DNA of 64,000 bases. Source: Mesorhizobium sp. NZP2298. GTDB lineage: Bacteria > Pseudomonadota > Alphaproteobacteria > Rhizobiales > Rhizobiaceae. Within the stretch, counting starts at the first letter, position 1. Each line of letters starts with the position of its first letter. Location: positions 1,240,001 through 1,304,000 of the forward strand of contig NZ_CP033365.1 in assembly GCF_013170825.1 (NCBI RefSeq), read 5' to 3'. This document shows positions 26,865 through 38,954 of the stretch, one piece after another. Below the pieces are notes generated by a model. The model was not told the origin of the DNA. It saw nothing but the letters and a program-made list of their open reading frames with translations, and ran no database searches. A program made the position numbers and the translations under genes.

Positions 26865-29048
26865 ATGATCGAAGATTCGCCCTTTGTCGCAGCCGCACCG
26901 GTGCTGGTGCCGATGCCTGCCGAACGCCCTTACACCTATGCCGTGCCGGCCGGCATGCGCGTGGTGCCGGGGTCGATCGTGCGCGTGCCGCTCGGACCGC
27001 GCCAGGTTGCCGGCATCGTCTGGGACGGCGTGGTCGAGAACATCGACGCGAAAAAACTGCGCCCGATCGAACAGGTTTTCGACTGCCCGCCGATCGACCG
27101 CGCCATGCGCCGTTTCGTCGACTGGGTGGCGCAATACACGCTGTCGGCGCCGGGCATGGTGGCCCGCATGTTGCTGCGCGCGCCGGAGGCCTTTGACCCC
27201 GAACCCTGGATCGAGGGACTGCAGCGAACGCTCCTCGTTCCCGACCGGATGACGGATGCGCGGGCGCGCGTGCTGGAGACGGCCGAAGGCGGGCTCGCCT
27301 GGACGCGATCCGGCCTGGCACATGCGGCCGGCGTGTCGTCGACGGTGATCGAGGGGCTGAAGGCGCAAGGCGTGTTCGAGACGGTGATGATCCCGCCACG
27401 CCCCGTGGTGGCCGCTCCCGACCCAAGCTATGCCGTGCCGGAGCTGATGCCGGACCAGAGCGACGCGGCATCGATGCTGCGCGCCAATGTCGCGGCCGGC
27501 GCCTTCAATGTCGCGCTGCTCGACGGCGTCACCGGTTCGGGCAAGACGGAGGTTTATTTCGAGGCGGTGGCGGCAGCGCTCGACCAGGGCAAGCAGGTGC
27601 TGATCCTTTTGCCGGAAATCGCGCTGACCCACGCTTTTCTTGAACGTTTCCAGCAGCGCTTTGGCGCCAAGCCGGGCGAATGGCATTCGGACCTGCCGCC
27701 AAGAATGCGCGAAAAGGTCTGGCGGCAGGTGGCTGAGGGCACGGTGCGCGTCGTTGCCGGCGCGCGGTCGGCTTTGTTCCTGCCGTTCAAGGAACTAGGC
27801 CTGATCGTCGTCGACGAGGAGCATGACCCGGCCTACAAGCAGGAAGACCGCGTCTTCTACAACGCCCGCGACATGGCCGTGGTGCGAGGCCATATTGGCG
27901 GCTTTCCGGTCGTGCTGGCGTCGGCGACGCCATCGGTCGAGAGCCGGGTCAATGCGAGCCAGGGCAAATACAACAGGGCCGTCCTCTCCGCCCGCTTCGC
28001 CGAAGCGGCGCTGCCGCAGCTGAAGTCGATCGACATGCGGCGCGCGCCACCGGCGCGCGGCGGCTTTCTGTCACCGGTGCTGATCGACCATATGCGCCGG
28101 ACGCTGGAAAGGAAGGAGCAGTCGCTCTTGTTCCTCAACCGGCGCGGCTATGCGCCGCTGACACTGTGCCGGGTGTGCGGCCACCGCTTCGGCTGCCCGG
28201 TTTGCTCGGCGTGGCTGGTCGAGCATCGTTTTCGCGGCCAACTGGTCTGCCATCATTGCGGGCACAATGAGCGCCGCCCCGAAGCCTGCCCGGAATGCGG
28301 CACGCTTGACCATCTGGTCGCCTGCGGACCGGGCGTCGAGCGCATCGCCGAGGAGGTCGTCACGCATTTTCCCGACGCGCGGACAATCGTCTTGTCATCG
28401 GACCTGATGGGCGGCGTGCGGCGGTTGCGGCTGGAGCTTGAGGCGATCGCCGATGGCGAGGCCGACATCGTCATCGGCACGCAGCTCGTTGCCAAGGGCC
28501 ACAACTTTCCCAACATGACGCTGGTCGGCGTCGTCGACGCCGATCTCGGTCTCGCCAATGGCGATCCGCGCGCCGCCGAGCGCACCTTCCAGCTGCTCAG
28601 CCAGGTGACGGGTCGCGCCGGACGCACCGGCAAGAAAAGCCTCGGTCTGCTGCAGACCTTCCAGCCGGACCATCCGGTGATGCGGGCGATCGTCTCTGGC
28701 GACGCCGAGGCTTTTTACGAGCGCGAGATCGCCGAGCGCGAGCGGGCGGCCTTGCCGCCCTTCGGCCGGCTGGCCGGCGTCATCGTCAGCGCGGTGACGC
28801 GTGCGGAAGCCGAGGGCCATGCACGCGGGCTGCGCCGCGCCGCGCCCGAGGCGTCGGACCTGTTCGTGCTCGGCCCTGCCGAGGCGCCACTGTCCTTGCT
28901 CGGCGGCCGTCACCGCTTCCGCCTGCTGATCCAGGGCGAACGGCGCGCCGACATGCAAGGGTTTATCCGCGCCATGCTGGCCAATGGGCCGAAACAGCGC
29001 GGTTCGGTCCGGGTGCAGGTGGATATCGACCCGCAGAGCTTTTTGTGA
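26865..29048 (+). CDS. priA: PriA, primosomal replication-restart helicase
   Basis: A 727-residue 3'-5' helicase that reloads the replisome at stalled forks. Seen: the N-terminal 3'-DNA-binding domain (about 1-105), a winged helix, Walker A GVTGSGKT (221-228), the DEAH-type box as DEEHD, two zinc-binding CxxC clusters in LCRVCGHRFGCPVCSAW and CHHCG/CPECG, and helicase motif VI QVTGRAGRTGKKSLGLLQT. ATG 26865 has no strong Shine-Dalgarno sequence. Neighbours do not suggest an operon. In other rhizobia it also sits near the atp operon. Confidence 0.96.
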   Translation: MIEDSPFVAAAPVLVPMPAERPYTYAVPAGMRVVPGSIVRVPLGPRQVAGIVWDGVVENIDAKKLRPIEQVFDCPPIDRAMRRFVDWVAQYTLSAPGMVARMLLRAPEAFDPEPWIEGLQRTLLVPDRMTDARARVLETAEGGLAWTRSGLAHAAGVSSTVIEGLKAQGVFETVMIPPRPVVAAPDPSYAVPELMPDQSDAASMLRANVAAGAFNVALLDGVTGSGKTEVYFEAVAAALDQGKQVLILLPEIALTHAFLERFQQRFGAKPGEWHSDLPPRMREKVWRQVAEGTVRVVAGARSALFLPFKELGLIVVDEEHDPAYKQEDRVFYNARDMAVVRGHIGGFPVVLASATPSVESRVNASQGKYNRAVLSARFAEAALPQLKSIDMRRAPPARGGFLSPVLIDHMRRTLERKEQSLLFLNRRGYAPLTLCRVCGHRFGCPVCSAWLVEHRFRGQLVCHHCGHNERRPEACPECGTLDHLVACGPGVERIAEEVVTHFPDARTIVLSSDLMGGVRRLRLELEAIADGEADIVIGTQLVAKGHNFPNMTLVGVVDADLGLANGDPRAAERTFQLLSQVTGRAGRTGKKSLGLLQTFQPDHPVMRAIVSGDAEAFYEREIAERERAALPPFGRLAGVIVSAVTRAEAEGHARGLRRAAPEASDLFVLGPAEAPLSLLGGRHRFRLLIQGERRADMQGFIRAMLANGPKQRGSVRVQVDIDPQSFL

Positions 29049-29097
29049 GCTGACGCTTCCAGCGATAGGCTGAGTCCAGCGAGAAACGGAAAATCAC

Positions 29098-29793
29098 ATG
29101 AAAACCCTTGGCCTTCTGGGCGGCATGAGCTGGGAATCGACCGCCATCTACTATCGGCTGCTCAACGAGATCGTGCGCGAGCGGCTTGGCGGGCTGCATT
29201 CGGCGAAACTGCTGCTCTGGTCGTTCGACTTCGCCGAGATCGCCGAGCGGCAGCATCATGGCGATTGGGATGGCGCCGGCATGCTTCTGGTCGAAGCCGC
29301 GCGCAAGCTCGAGGCGGGCAGTGCGGAAGGCCTGCTTTTGTGTACCAACACCATGCACAAGCTGGCTGACCAGGTGCAGGCGTCCGTATCCATTCCGCTG
29401 ATCCACATCGCCGATGCCACCGCGGCGGCGATCAAGCGCGCAGGCATGAAGCGCCCGGCATTGTTGGCGACGCGGTTCACCATGGAGCAGGATTTCTACA
29501 AGGGCAGGCTCGCCGACAAATACGGCCTGTCACCCGTGGTGCCCGATGCCGCGGGGCGCGACATGGTGCATCGCGTCATCTATGACGAGCTCTGCCAGGG
29601 CATTGTCAGCGACGCTTCGAAGACTGCATACATAGAAGAAGCCGAGCGTCTGCGCCGTGAAGAGGCCGCCGACAGCCTGATCATGGGCTGCACCGAGATC
29701 ACCATGCTGATCGGCCAGCGCGATTTCGACATTCCGGTCTTCGACACGACGCGCATCCATGCCGAGGCGGCCGTGGAATTCGCTCTCGGTTGA
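29098..29793 (+). CDS. Aspartate/glutamate racemase family protein
   Basis: A 231-residue cofactor-independent racemase-fold protein. Seen: MKTLGLLGGMSWEST at the N-terminus, the first catalytic Cys in LLCTNTMHKLAD, and the second in LIMGCTEITMLIG, giving the two-Cys arrangement of the Asp/Glu/hydantoin racemase superfamily. The YgeA-like start suggests a broad-specificity amino-acid racemase. It starts 49 bp after priA on the same strand, so it may be co-transcribed. Confidence 0.9.
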   Translation: MKTLGLLGGMSWESTAIYYRLLNEIVRERLGGLHSAKLLLWSFDFAEIAERQHHGDWDGAGMLLVEAARKLEAGSAEGLLLCTNTMHKLADQVQASVSIPLIHIADATAAAIKRAGMKRPALLATRFTMEQDFYKGRLADKYGLSPVVPDAAGRDMVHRVIYDELCQGIVSDASKTAYIEEAERLRREEAADSLIMGCTEITMLIGQRDFDIPVFDTTRIHAEAAVEFALG

Positions 29794-29888
29794 TACGCTT
29801 GTCCTAAAGTGCCCGGAGCCATCTGGCGCGGCGGTTTTCCTCCGGTAGAATGCCCGCAATTTCAAAACAGGCATTTCGAGGGGACAAA

Positions 29889-30284
29889 ATGGATTTTGCG
29901 CTTCCATGGCCGACGAGCCAGGGCGAATGGCTGGCCTGGTCGAGTGCCGTCTTCACCGTGCTGCTCGGCCTTCTGTTTTTCCTGGCCCCTAGCCTGGCCT
30001 TTCGCATCCTGCGCCTGCAGGCCAAGCCCGAAAAGGCTGCGGCGATCGCCGAGGGACGCGGCAGGATGTCGGGCTTTTATCTTGGCGTCGGCCTGTGCTG
30101 TATCCTCCTGGCGCAGCCGCTGATTTACATGGCGCTCGGCTTCTCCTGGCTGTTCACCGCTTTCGGCCGGCTGCTGTCGATGATGTCCGACGGCGCCAAC
30201 ACACCTTTCAATTGGGTTTCCATTGTGGTGGAATTGGTCCTGGCGGCGTTGCCGCTTGCCTTTGCCTTCGGCTTTGTGCCCTGA
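29889..30284 (+). CDS. Small integral membrane protein (four hydrophobic segments)
   Basis: A 131-residue protein with four predicted membrane segments (about residues 15-38, 58-80, 83-100 and 108-130) separated by short basic or polar loops such as RLQAKPEKAA. It resembles DUF4345-type membrane proteins, but I cannot assign the family firmly. ATG 29889 is preceded by GAGGGGA, better than the earlier in-frame ATG at 29850. It lies between the racemase gene and the atp operon; no function can be given. Confidence 0.75.
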   Translation: MDFALPWPTSQGEWLAWSSAVFTVLLGLLFFLAPSLAFRILRLQAKPEKAAAIAEGRGRMSGFYLGVGLCCILLAQPLIYMALGFSWLFTAFGRLLSMMSDGANTPFNWVSIVVELVLAALPLAFAFGFVP

Positions 30285-30440
30285 ATCCAAGGGTATTCCG
30301 GCGCGCGAGACCCGAGTCTTTCGCCGGATGCGACAATAGTGCCTGAAAAGCATGCGGAACGACGCATTGCGGTCTTAAAATGCCTGTGCTAGACGGCAAT
30401 CGACTTTCGGCCGGGGATAGCGGAAGCCGCGCCTCCGTGC

Positions 30441-30470
30441 TTGAAAAAATGCAGTAAGGTCAAAGATTTA
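30441..30470 (+). promoter_or_regulatory. Possible promoter of the atp operon
   Basis: TTGAAA (30441-30446) and GATTTA (30465-30470) separated by 18 bases, about 60 bp before the atpH start. It is the best match seen by eye in the 246-bp gap after the membrane-protein gene, but not a strong one. Confidence 0.3.
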
Positions 30471-30530
30471 GCCAGAGTTTTTGCTCGCGCCAACAATCTG
30501 CGGCCTGTCAGACAAGAGAAAAGACGGTCC

Positions 30531-31091
30531 GTGGCTCAATCGTCATCGCCAATCTCAGGTGTCGCAGAACGCTACGCGGGTTCGCTGTTCGAACTCGCCC
30601 TGCAGGCAAATTCCGTGGCCAAGGTCGAGGCCGACCTCAGCAGTTTCGAGGCGCTGCTCGCGGGGAGCGCCGACCTGACCCGGTTGATCAACAGCCCGGT
30701 GTTCTCCAGCGAGGATCAGGCCAAGGCCATCGCGGCGATCGCCGACAAGGCCAAGATCACCGGTCTCACCGGCAATTTCCTGCGCGTCGTCGCACGGAAC
30801 CGCCGCTTGTTCGCCGTGCCCGGCATGATCAAGGCGTTCCGCCAGATAGCGGCCGAACACCGTGGCGAAACCGCTGCTGAAGTGACGTCGGCTCATGAGT
30901 TGACCGCCGCCCAGCAGACAGAACTCAAGACGGCGCTGAAGAGCGTTGCCGGCAAGGACGTGGCCATCTCCGTCACCGTCGATCCGTCGCTGCTTGGCGG
31001 GCTGGTGGTCAAGATGGGCTCGCGCCAGATCGATACGTCGCTCAAAACCAAACTCAATTCGCTCAAGCTTGCACTGAAAGAGGTCGGCTGA
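30531..31091 (+). CDS. atpH: ATP synthase F1 subunit delta
   Basis: Peripheral-stalk connector between F1 and Fo. 186 residues, the usual length. Seen: [15 protein letters not shown] at the N-terminus, [18 protein letters not shown], and the C-terminal block [22 protein letters not shown], which is a delta/OSCP hallmark. The start is GTG 30531; upstream in-frame codons lack a ribosome-binding site. The atpA ATG overlaps its stop as TGATG. As in other Rhizobiales, the F1 genes form a separate operon from the Fo genes, which are not in this window. Confidence 0.96.
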   Translation: MAQSSSPISGVAERYAGSLFELALQANSVAKVEADLSSFEALLAGSADLTRLINSPVFSSEDQAKAIAAIADKAKITGLTGNFLRVVARNRRLFAVPGMIKAFRQIAAEHRGETAAEVTSAHELTAAQQTELKTALKSVAGKDVAISVTVDPSLLGGLVVKMGSRQIDTSLKTKLNSLKLALKEVG

Positions 31092-32620
31092 TGGACATCC
31101 GCGCCGCGGAAATTTCCGCAATTCTGAAAGACCAGATCAAGAATTTCGGCAAGGAGGCCGAGGTCTCCGAAGTTGGACAGGTGCTGTCCGTCGGTGACGG
31201 TATCGCCCGCGTCTACGGCCTCGACAACGTCCAGGCCGGCGAAATGGTCGAATTCCCCGGCGGCATCCGCGGCATGGCGCTCAACCTCGAAGCCGACAAT
31301 GTCGGCGTCGTCATCTTCGGCGCCGACCGTGACATCAAGGAAGGCGACACCGTCAAGCGCACCGGCGCCATCGTCGACGTTCCGGTCGGTCCGGGCCTGC
31401 TCGGCCGCGTCGTCGACGCGCTCGGCAACCCGATCGACGGCAAGGGCCCGATCAAGGCGACCGAACGCAAGCGCGTCGACGTCAAGGCGCCCGGCATCAT
31501 TCCGCGCAAGTCGGTGCATGAGCCTATGTCGACCGGCCTCAAGGCCATCGATGCGCTGATCCCGGTCGGTCGCGGCCAGCGCGAGCTGGTCATCGGTGAC
31601 CGTCAGACCGGCAAAACCGCCATCATCCTCGACACGATGCTCAACCAGAAGTCGGTGCACGACAACGGCCCCGAGAAAGAAAAGCTGTACTGCGTCTACG
31701 TCGCCGTCGGCCAGAAGCGCTCGACCGTCGCGCAGTTCGTCAAGGTGCTGGAAGAGCGCGGCGCGCTCGAATATTCGATCATCGTCGCCGCCACCGCTTC
31801 CGATCCGGCGCCGATGCAGTTCCTGGCGCCGTTCGCCGGCTGCACCATGGGCGAATATTTCCGCGACAACGGCATGCACGCGCTGATCAGCTACGACGAT
31901 CTGTCGAAGCAGGCCGTCGCCTATCGCCAGATGTCGCTGCTCTTGCGCCGCCCGCCGGGCCGCGAAGCCTATCCGGGCGACGTCTTCTACCTGCACTCGC
32001 GCCTGCTCGAGCGCGCCGCCAAGCTCAATGACGATCTGGGCAATGGCTCGCTGACGGCCCTGCCGGTCATCGAAACGCAGGCCAACGACGTGTCGGCCTA
32101 CATCCCGACCAACGTGATCTCGATCACCGACGGCCAGATCTTCCTCGAAACCAACCTGTTCTTCCAGGGCATCCGTCCGGCCGTCAACGTCGGCCTGTCG
32201 GTGTCGCGCGTCGGATCCTCGGCGCAGATCAAGGCGATGAAGCAGGTTGCGGGCTCGATCAAGGGCGAGCTGGCGCAGTACCGCGAAATGGCGGCCTTCG
32301 CGCAGTTCGGCTCGGATCTCGACGCAGCCACGCAGCGCCTGCTCAACCGCGGATCGCGCCTGACCGAACTCCTGAAGCAGCCGCAGTTCTCGCCGCTGAA
32401 GACGGAAGAGCAGGTCGCGGTGATCTTCGCCGGTGTCAACGGCTATCTCGACAAGCTGCCGGTCAACCAGGTCGGCAAGTTCGAGCATGGCCTGCTCAGC
32501 CACATGCGTGCGGCGGGCAAGGACGTTCTAGACGCCATCCGCAAGGAAAAGGCGCTGTCGGACGATCTGCGCGCCAAGCTGAAGGCAGAGATCGACGCTT
32601 TCGCCAAGACCTTCGCCTGA
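31091..32620 (+). CDS. atpA: ATP synthase F1 subunit alpha
   Basis: Non-catalytic nucleotide-binding subunit of F1, 509 residues as expected. Seen: an N-terminal beta-barrel, Walker A GDRQTGKT at residues 169-176, the central nucleotide-binding domain, and the arginine-finger region [17 protein letters not shown]. Coupled to atpH by a 1-base overlap and followed 32 bp later by atpG. Confidence 0.99.
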   Translation: MDIRAAEISAILKDQIKNFGKEAEVSEVGQVLSVGDGIARVYGLDNVQAGEMVEFPGGIRGMALNLEADNVGVVIFGADRDIKEGDTVKRTGAIVDVPVGPGLLGRVVDALGNPIDGKGPIKATERKRVDVKAPGIIPRKSVHEPMSTGLKAIDALIPVGRGQRELVIGDRQTGKTAIILDTMLNQKSVHDNGPEKEKLYCVYVAVGQKRSTVAQFVKVLEERGALEYSIIVAATASDPAPMQFLAPFAGCTMGEYFRDNGMHALISYDDLSKQAVAYRQMSLLLRRPPGREAYPGDVFYLHSRLLERAAKLNDDLGNGSLTALPVIETQANDVSAYIPTNVISITDGQIFLETNLFFQGIRPAVNVGLSVSRVGSSAQIKAMKQVAGSIKGELAQYREMAAFAQFGSDLDAATQRLLNRGSRLTELLKQPQFSPLKTEEQVAVIFAGVNGYLDKLPVNQVGKFEHGLLSHMRAAGKDVLDAIRKEKALSDDLRAKLKAEIDAFAKTFA

Positions 32621-32652
32621 GCGAAGCGACAAGACGGGATCAGGTTTGAAGC

Positions 32653-35204
<2,552 letters not shown>

Positions 35205-35205
35205 A

Positions 35206-35294
35206 AAGCGAATAGCGAATAGGGAGTAGCGAATAGGGCAAGGTGAGCCGAGCGAGTTTCTTCCCTACTCGCTACTCATTATTCCCTGCTCGCT
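35206..35294. repeat. Imperfect long inverted repeat between atpD and atpC
   Basis: Arms of about 34 bases (35206-35239 and 35260-35294) made of AGCGAATAG/GGGAGTAG-type repeats can pair into one long hairpin. It fills almost the entire gap between atpD and atpC and leaves no Shine-Dalgarno sequence for atpC. It may tune or process the message between the beta and epsilon genes. Confidence 0.6.
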
Positions 35295-35303
35295 AAAATG
35301 ATC

Positions 35304-35711
35304 ATGGCTGAAGCTTTCAAATTCGAACTGGTCTCGCCGGAGCGCCTGCTGGTTTCCGCCGAGGTCGAATCCGTCGTTATTCCGGGCGCCGAAGGCGAGA
35401 TGACCGTGATGGCGCATCACGCGCCGGTCATGACCACGATCAAGCCGGGTGTCGTCACGGTGAAGACCGCTTCGGGCGGCGAAGAGCGCTATGTCGTGTT
35501 TGGCGGTTTCGCTGACATTGTTCCGGCCGGCTGCACGCTGCTGGCGGAATCGGCGGTCGCGGTGAAGGATGTCGACCGGGCCGATCTCGCCCGCCGCATC
35601 CAGGAGGCCAAGGAAGATGCCGCCGACGCCAAGGACGACCAGGCGCGCAGCAAGGCGGAGCAGTTCCTCAGCCAGCTCACCACGCTGGAAGGCGCGCTTA
35701 TCCCGGCCTGA
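35304..35711 (+). CDS. atpC: ATP synthase F1 subunit epsilon
   Basis: Rotor-stalk and regulatory subunit, 135 residues. Seen: the N-terminal beta-sandwich FKFELVSPERLLVSAEVESV with the hallmark IPGAEGEMTVMAHHAPVMT, and the C-terminal helical hairpin rich in Glu/Asp/Ala. I use ATG 35304 (MAEAFKFEL); an ATG two codons earlier (35298) is possible. Neither has a Shine-Dalgarno sequence, because the intergenic inverted repeat runs up to it. Confidence 0.96.
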   Translation: MAEAFKFELVSPERLLVSAEVESVVIPGAEGEMTVMAHHAPVMTTIKPGVVTVKTASGGEERYVVFGGFADIVPAGCTLLAESAVAVKDVDRADLARRIQEAKEDAADAKDDQARSKAEQFLSQLTTLEGALIPA

Positions 35712-35720
35712 AATTCAGCC

Positions 35721-35821
35721 TAGAGCGTTTCACCGTTTCATGGAAACGGCGACCGCTCTAACTCTTTGTTTCGACGCAATTCCTGACGGAAAACCGCTCA
35801 CACTTTTCCTGGAATTGCTCT
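35721..35821. repeat. Two-hairpin intergenic repeat of the rhizobial AGAGCGTTTC type
   Basis: First dyad: TAGAGCG (35721-35727) with CGCTCTA (35754-35760), enclosing CCGTTTC/GAAACGG. Second dyad: GCAATTCC (35776-35783) with GGAATTGC (35811-35818). From memory, sequences of this form recur in Mesorhizobium and related genomes; only one copy is in this window. It begins 10 bp after the atpC stop. Confidence 0.7.
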
Positions 35822-35834
35822 GGATGACTTGATG

Positions 35835-35861
35835 AAAAGCGGGGCCTTGCCTCGCTTTTTT
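35835..35861. terminator. Terminator of the atp operon (bidirectional with the reductase gene)
   Basis: Stem AAAAGCGGGGC/GCCTCGCTTTT (11 pairs with one G-T) with a CTT loop and a T-run, between the atpC stop and the convergent fructuronate reductase stop at 35864. Confidence 0.85.
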
Positions 35862-35863
35862 GT

Positions 35864-37357
35864 TTAAATGCCCAAGGCAGCGAAGGCCAGTGTCGGGCCA
35901 TCCCTTCGCAGATGCACAAGATGCACGGCAACGAGCTCGATCAGCGTCTGGCGCTCGGCGTGATCCCGGGCAAAGCCGGCCAGGTCGAACACCGCTGTCA
36001 CGGTTTCGTTCGCCGGCAGCTGCTGGTTCAAAAGCGCCGTCAGTGCCGCGTCGAGCGGATCGGTGAAATGGTTTTCGGGCAAGGTCTTTCCGCGCGCGGC
36101 ACAGGCCGCAATCCAGGCCGCCACCACCAGCGTGAGATGCACGAACTCGGTACCGGCCTCGAGGCACTCGATGGCGGAGGCGATGATGCGCTGTGGCAGT
36201 TTTTGGCTGCCGTCATTGGCGATCTGCGCCGTGCGGTGGGCGAGCGCGGTGTTGGAAAAACGCTCGGCAAGCTCGGCTGTGTAGGTTGATGTATCGAGCC
36301 CGGCATCCTCCGGCAATGTCGGGATGGCTTCGGCCCAGAGCCCGTCGACAAATTGCCGGATCGCCGGATCGGCAAAGGCCCGGTCGACCGTGGCGTGGCC
36401 GCTGAGCAGGCCGAGATAGGCGATGCCTGAATGCGCGCCGTTGAGGAGCCTGAGCTTCATGTCCTCAAAGGGGCCGACATCGCCGACCATGGTGACGCCG
36501 AATTTTTCCCAGGCCGGCCGGCCCGTCGGAAAATTGTCCTCGATCACCCATTGGCGGAAAGGCTCGGTCATCACGGGCCAGGCATCGTCGACACCGAGTT
36601 CGCCAGCGACGCGTGCCCGGTCGGCGTCGGTTGTTGCCGGCACGATCCGGTCGACCATGCTCGACGGAAAGGCGACCTGGTTTGCGATATGGTCGAAGAG
36701 ACCGGTATCGTCCGCTGCGGCAAGCTTGGCATCGCGCAGCGCGGCGAATTCGGTCAGCAGCCGATGCAAGGTAGCGCCATTGGCTGGCAGGTTGTCGCAG
36801 CAGAGCACGGTGAAGGGCGGGGTGCCGGCTGCCAGTCGTTGAGCAAGCGCCTCGGCGAGGAAACCGTGGGCCGTCCTCGGCATTCGCGGATTTGCCAGAT
36901 CGTGGGCGATGTCGGGGTGAGCGGCGTCCAGCCCGCCGCCTGCGGCCCTGAGATAGGCCTTTTCGGTGATGGTGAGCGTGACGATGCGGGTGCGCGGATC
37001 GATCAGCGCGGCCAGCACCGCGGCCGGATCTTCGGGCGCCACAAGCATCGACTGAAGCGAGCCGATGACGCGCAGCTCCTCCTCGCCGCTGCTGCGGATC
37101 GCCAGCGTGTAGAGCCCGTCCTGCGGCGCCAGTGCGTCGCGCGTGTCGGCGCTGCGCAAGGAGACGCCGATGATGCCCCAGTCCGTCTCGCCCGCCGCCA
37201 GGCAGTCTTCGACATAGGCGGCCTGATGGGCTCGGTGGAAGGCACCAACGCCGAGATGCACGATGCCGGGAGCAACGCGGCTGCGGTCATAGGCGGGGAT
37301 TTCGGCAGCCGCGGGCAGCCGTTGCAGCGTTGCGTTGGACAGGTGGCTTCTGGTCAT
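35864..37357 (-). CDS. uxuB: Mannitol dehydrogenase family protein, probable fructuronate reductase
   Basis: A 497-residue NAD(P)-dependent polyol/uronate dehydrogenase. Seen: the N-terminal Rossmann segment GIVHLGVGAFHRAHQA, CDNLPANG, and the C-terminal catalytic domain with VEDNF-type sequence (VIEDNFPTGRPAWEK) and KLRLLNGAHSGIAYLG containing the catalytic Lys and His. The family includes mannitol, arabinitol and fructuronate dehydrogenases; the divergent uxaC makes reduction of D-fructuronate to D-mannonate most likely. ATG 37357 has only a weak Shine-Dalgarno sequence; no ATG lies upstream in a better context. Confidence 0.85.
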   Translation of the reverse strand: MTRSHLSNATLQRLPAAAEIPAYDRSRVAPGIVHLGVGAFHRAHQAAYVEDCLAAGETDWGIIGVSLRSADTRDALAPQDGLYTLAIRSSGEEELRVIGSLQSMLVAPEDPAAVLAALIDPRTRIVTLTITEKAYLRAAGGGLDAAHPDIAHDLANPRMPRTAHGFLAEALAQRLAAGTPPFTVLCCDNLPANGATLHRLLTEFAALRDAKLAAADDTGLFDHIANQVAFPSSMVDRIVPATTDADRARVAGELGVDDAWPVMTEPFRQWVIEDNFPTGRPAWEKFGVTMVGDVGPFEDMKLRLLNGAHSGIAYLGLLSGHATVDRAFADPAIRQFVDGLWAEAIPTLPEDAGLDTSTYTAELAERFSNTALAHRTAQIANDGSQKLPQRIIASAIECLEAGTEFVHLTLVVAAWIAACAARGKTLPENHFTDPLDAALTALLNQQLPANETVTAVFDLAGFARDHAERQTLIELVAVHLVHLRRDGPTLAFAALGI

Positions 37358-37455
37358 CACGATACCGGGGCTAAGGGCTTTGGGGACGCGGCGGATGACA
37401 GGCGGCGTAACACCTACGTCCGCCTGCCGCAAGGATGCCGCTTTGGCGGGGCACA

Positions 37456-37484
37456 TTGACATCGCGTTGGCCCGAACGTACCGA
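37456..37484 (+). promoter_or_regulatory. Possible uxaC promoter
   Basis: Consensus -35 TTGACA at 37456-37461 and a weak -10 TACCGA at 37479-37484 (17-base spacer), 28 bp before uxaC. The 154-bp divergent region probably also holds a GntR/LacI-type operator, but I could not single one out. Confidence 0.35.
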
Positions 37485-37511
37485 TACCCAACTGGAAGGA
37501 GCTGCTTTCCC

Positions 37512-38921
37512 ATGGTCGCGCTGATCGATCCGGATCTGCTTTTTCCGCCTGAAGCGCATTCGCGCTCGCTTGCCCGCGACCTTTATGCCGGCGTCAAGAA
37601 CCTGCCCATCGTCAGCCCTCACGGCCACACCGATCCGCGCTGGTATGCGCTGAACGAGCCGTTCCCGGATCCGGCACAATTGCTCATCGTGCCCGACCAC
37701 TACATCTTCCGCATGCTGTTCAGCCAGGGCGTGCGGCTGGAGGATCTGGGCGTGGCGACCCTGGACGGCGCCCCGGTCGAGACCGACGGCAGGACGATCT
37801 GGCGGCGCTTTGCCGAGCACTATTACCTGTTCCGGGGCACGCCGACCCGGCTGTGGTTCGACCATGTGCTGGCGCATCTGTTCGGCATCGAAGAGCCGCT
37901 GAGCGCCGAGACCGCCGACCGCCACTACGACACGATCGCGACGGTGTTGCAGTGGGAGAATTTCCGTCCGCGCGCTCTGTTCGAGCGCTTCAACATCGAG
38001 GTGATCGCCACGACGGAAGGCGCGCTCGACGACCTCAAATGGCACCAGATGATCCGCGACAGCGGCTGGGAGGGCCGTGTCGTCACCACCTACCGGCCGG
38101 ACGCGGTTGTCGATCCCGACTTCGAAGGGTTTGCGGCCAATCTCGACCGGCTGGGCGAGATCACCGGCTGCGACACCGGCAGTTGGGCCGGATATCTCGA
38201 CGCGCATCGCCAGCGGCGCGCCTTCTTCAAAGGCTTCGGCGCGACCTCGTCCGACCACGGCCATCCGACAGCCGAGACCGCCAACCTATCCGATGCGGCG
38301 GCCGAGGAGCTGTTCAACCGCATTCGCCGCGGCTCGGATGACGAGCGTGAGCGAAAGCTGTTTCGCGCCCAGATGCTGACCGAGATGGCCAAGATGAGCA
38401 GGGATGACGGGCTGGTGCTGCAGATCCATCCTGGCTCCCAGCGCAACCATTCGGCTTCCATTTTCCAGAGATTCGGCCGCGACAAGGGTTTCGACATCCC
38501 GACACGGACGGACTACGTGACAGCGCTGAAGCCGCTTCTCGACTGCGTCGGGCTGGAGCGCGACCTGACCGTCATTCTCTTCACGCTCGACGAAAGCAGC
38601 TATGCGCGCGAGCTGGCGCCGCTCGCCGGCGTCTACCCGGCGCTTAGGCTCGGTCCGGCCTGGTGGTTCCACGACAGTCCGGAAGGCATGCGCAGGTTTC
38701 GCGAAATGACCACGGAGACGGCGGGCTTCTACAACACTGTCGGCTTCAACGATGACACCCGCGCCTTCCCCTCGATCCCGGCCCGTCACGATGTGGCGCG
38801 GCGGGTCGACTGCGCATTCCTGGCGCGCCTCGTCGCCGAGCACCGGCTGCGTGAGGACGAGGCGCATGAACTGGCCGGGGAATTGGCCTATACGCTTGCC
38901 AAGAAAGCCTATCGGCTCTGA
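37512..38921 (+). CDS. uxaC: Glucuronate isomerase
   Basis: Isomerises D-glucuronate to D-fructuronate and D-galacturonate to D-tagaturonate, first step of hexuronate catabolism. 469 residues, normal length. Seen: the metal-dependent TIM-barrel start PIVSPHGHTDPRWYALN, TRLWFDHVLAHLFGI, and the C-terminal block GFNDDTRAFPSIPARHDVARR. ATG 37512 follows GGAAGGAG. Divergent from the fructuronate reductase gene and followed by a KdgF-like cupin gene 33 bp later, forming a small uronate locus; the downstream mannonate dehydratase and KDG kinase genes are not here. Confidence 0.96.
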   Translation: MVALIDPDLLFPPEAHSRSLARDLYAGVKNLPIVSPHGHTDPRWYALNEPFPDPAQLLIVPDHYIFRMLFSQGVRLEDLGVATLDGAPVETDGRTIWRRFAEHYYLFRGTPTRLWFDHVLAHLFGIEEPLSAETADRHYDTIATVLQWENFRPRALFERFNIEVIATTEGALDDLKWHQMIRDSGWEGRVVTTYRPDAVVDPDFEGFAANLDRLGEITGCDTGSWAGYLDAHRQRRAFFKGFGATSSDHGHPTAETANLSDAAAEELFNRIRRGSDDERERKLFRAQMLTEMAKMSRDDGLVLQIHPGSQRNHSASIFQRFGRDKGFDIPTRTDYVTALKPLLDCVGLERDLTVILFTLDESSYARELAPLAGVYPALRLGPAWWFHDSPEGMRRFREMTTETAGFYNTVGFNDDTRAFPSIPARHDVARRVDCAFLARLVAEHRLREDEAHELAGELAYTLAKKAYRL

Positions 38922-38954
38922 TGTTGGCCGGCTATTCGCGGCAAGGAGATGACG

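Noticed and set aside
35721..35821. CRISPR-like or small RNA gene after atpC
   Set aside because: Only one copy of each hairpin, no spacers; better explained as a dispersed rhizobial intergenic repeat.
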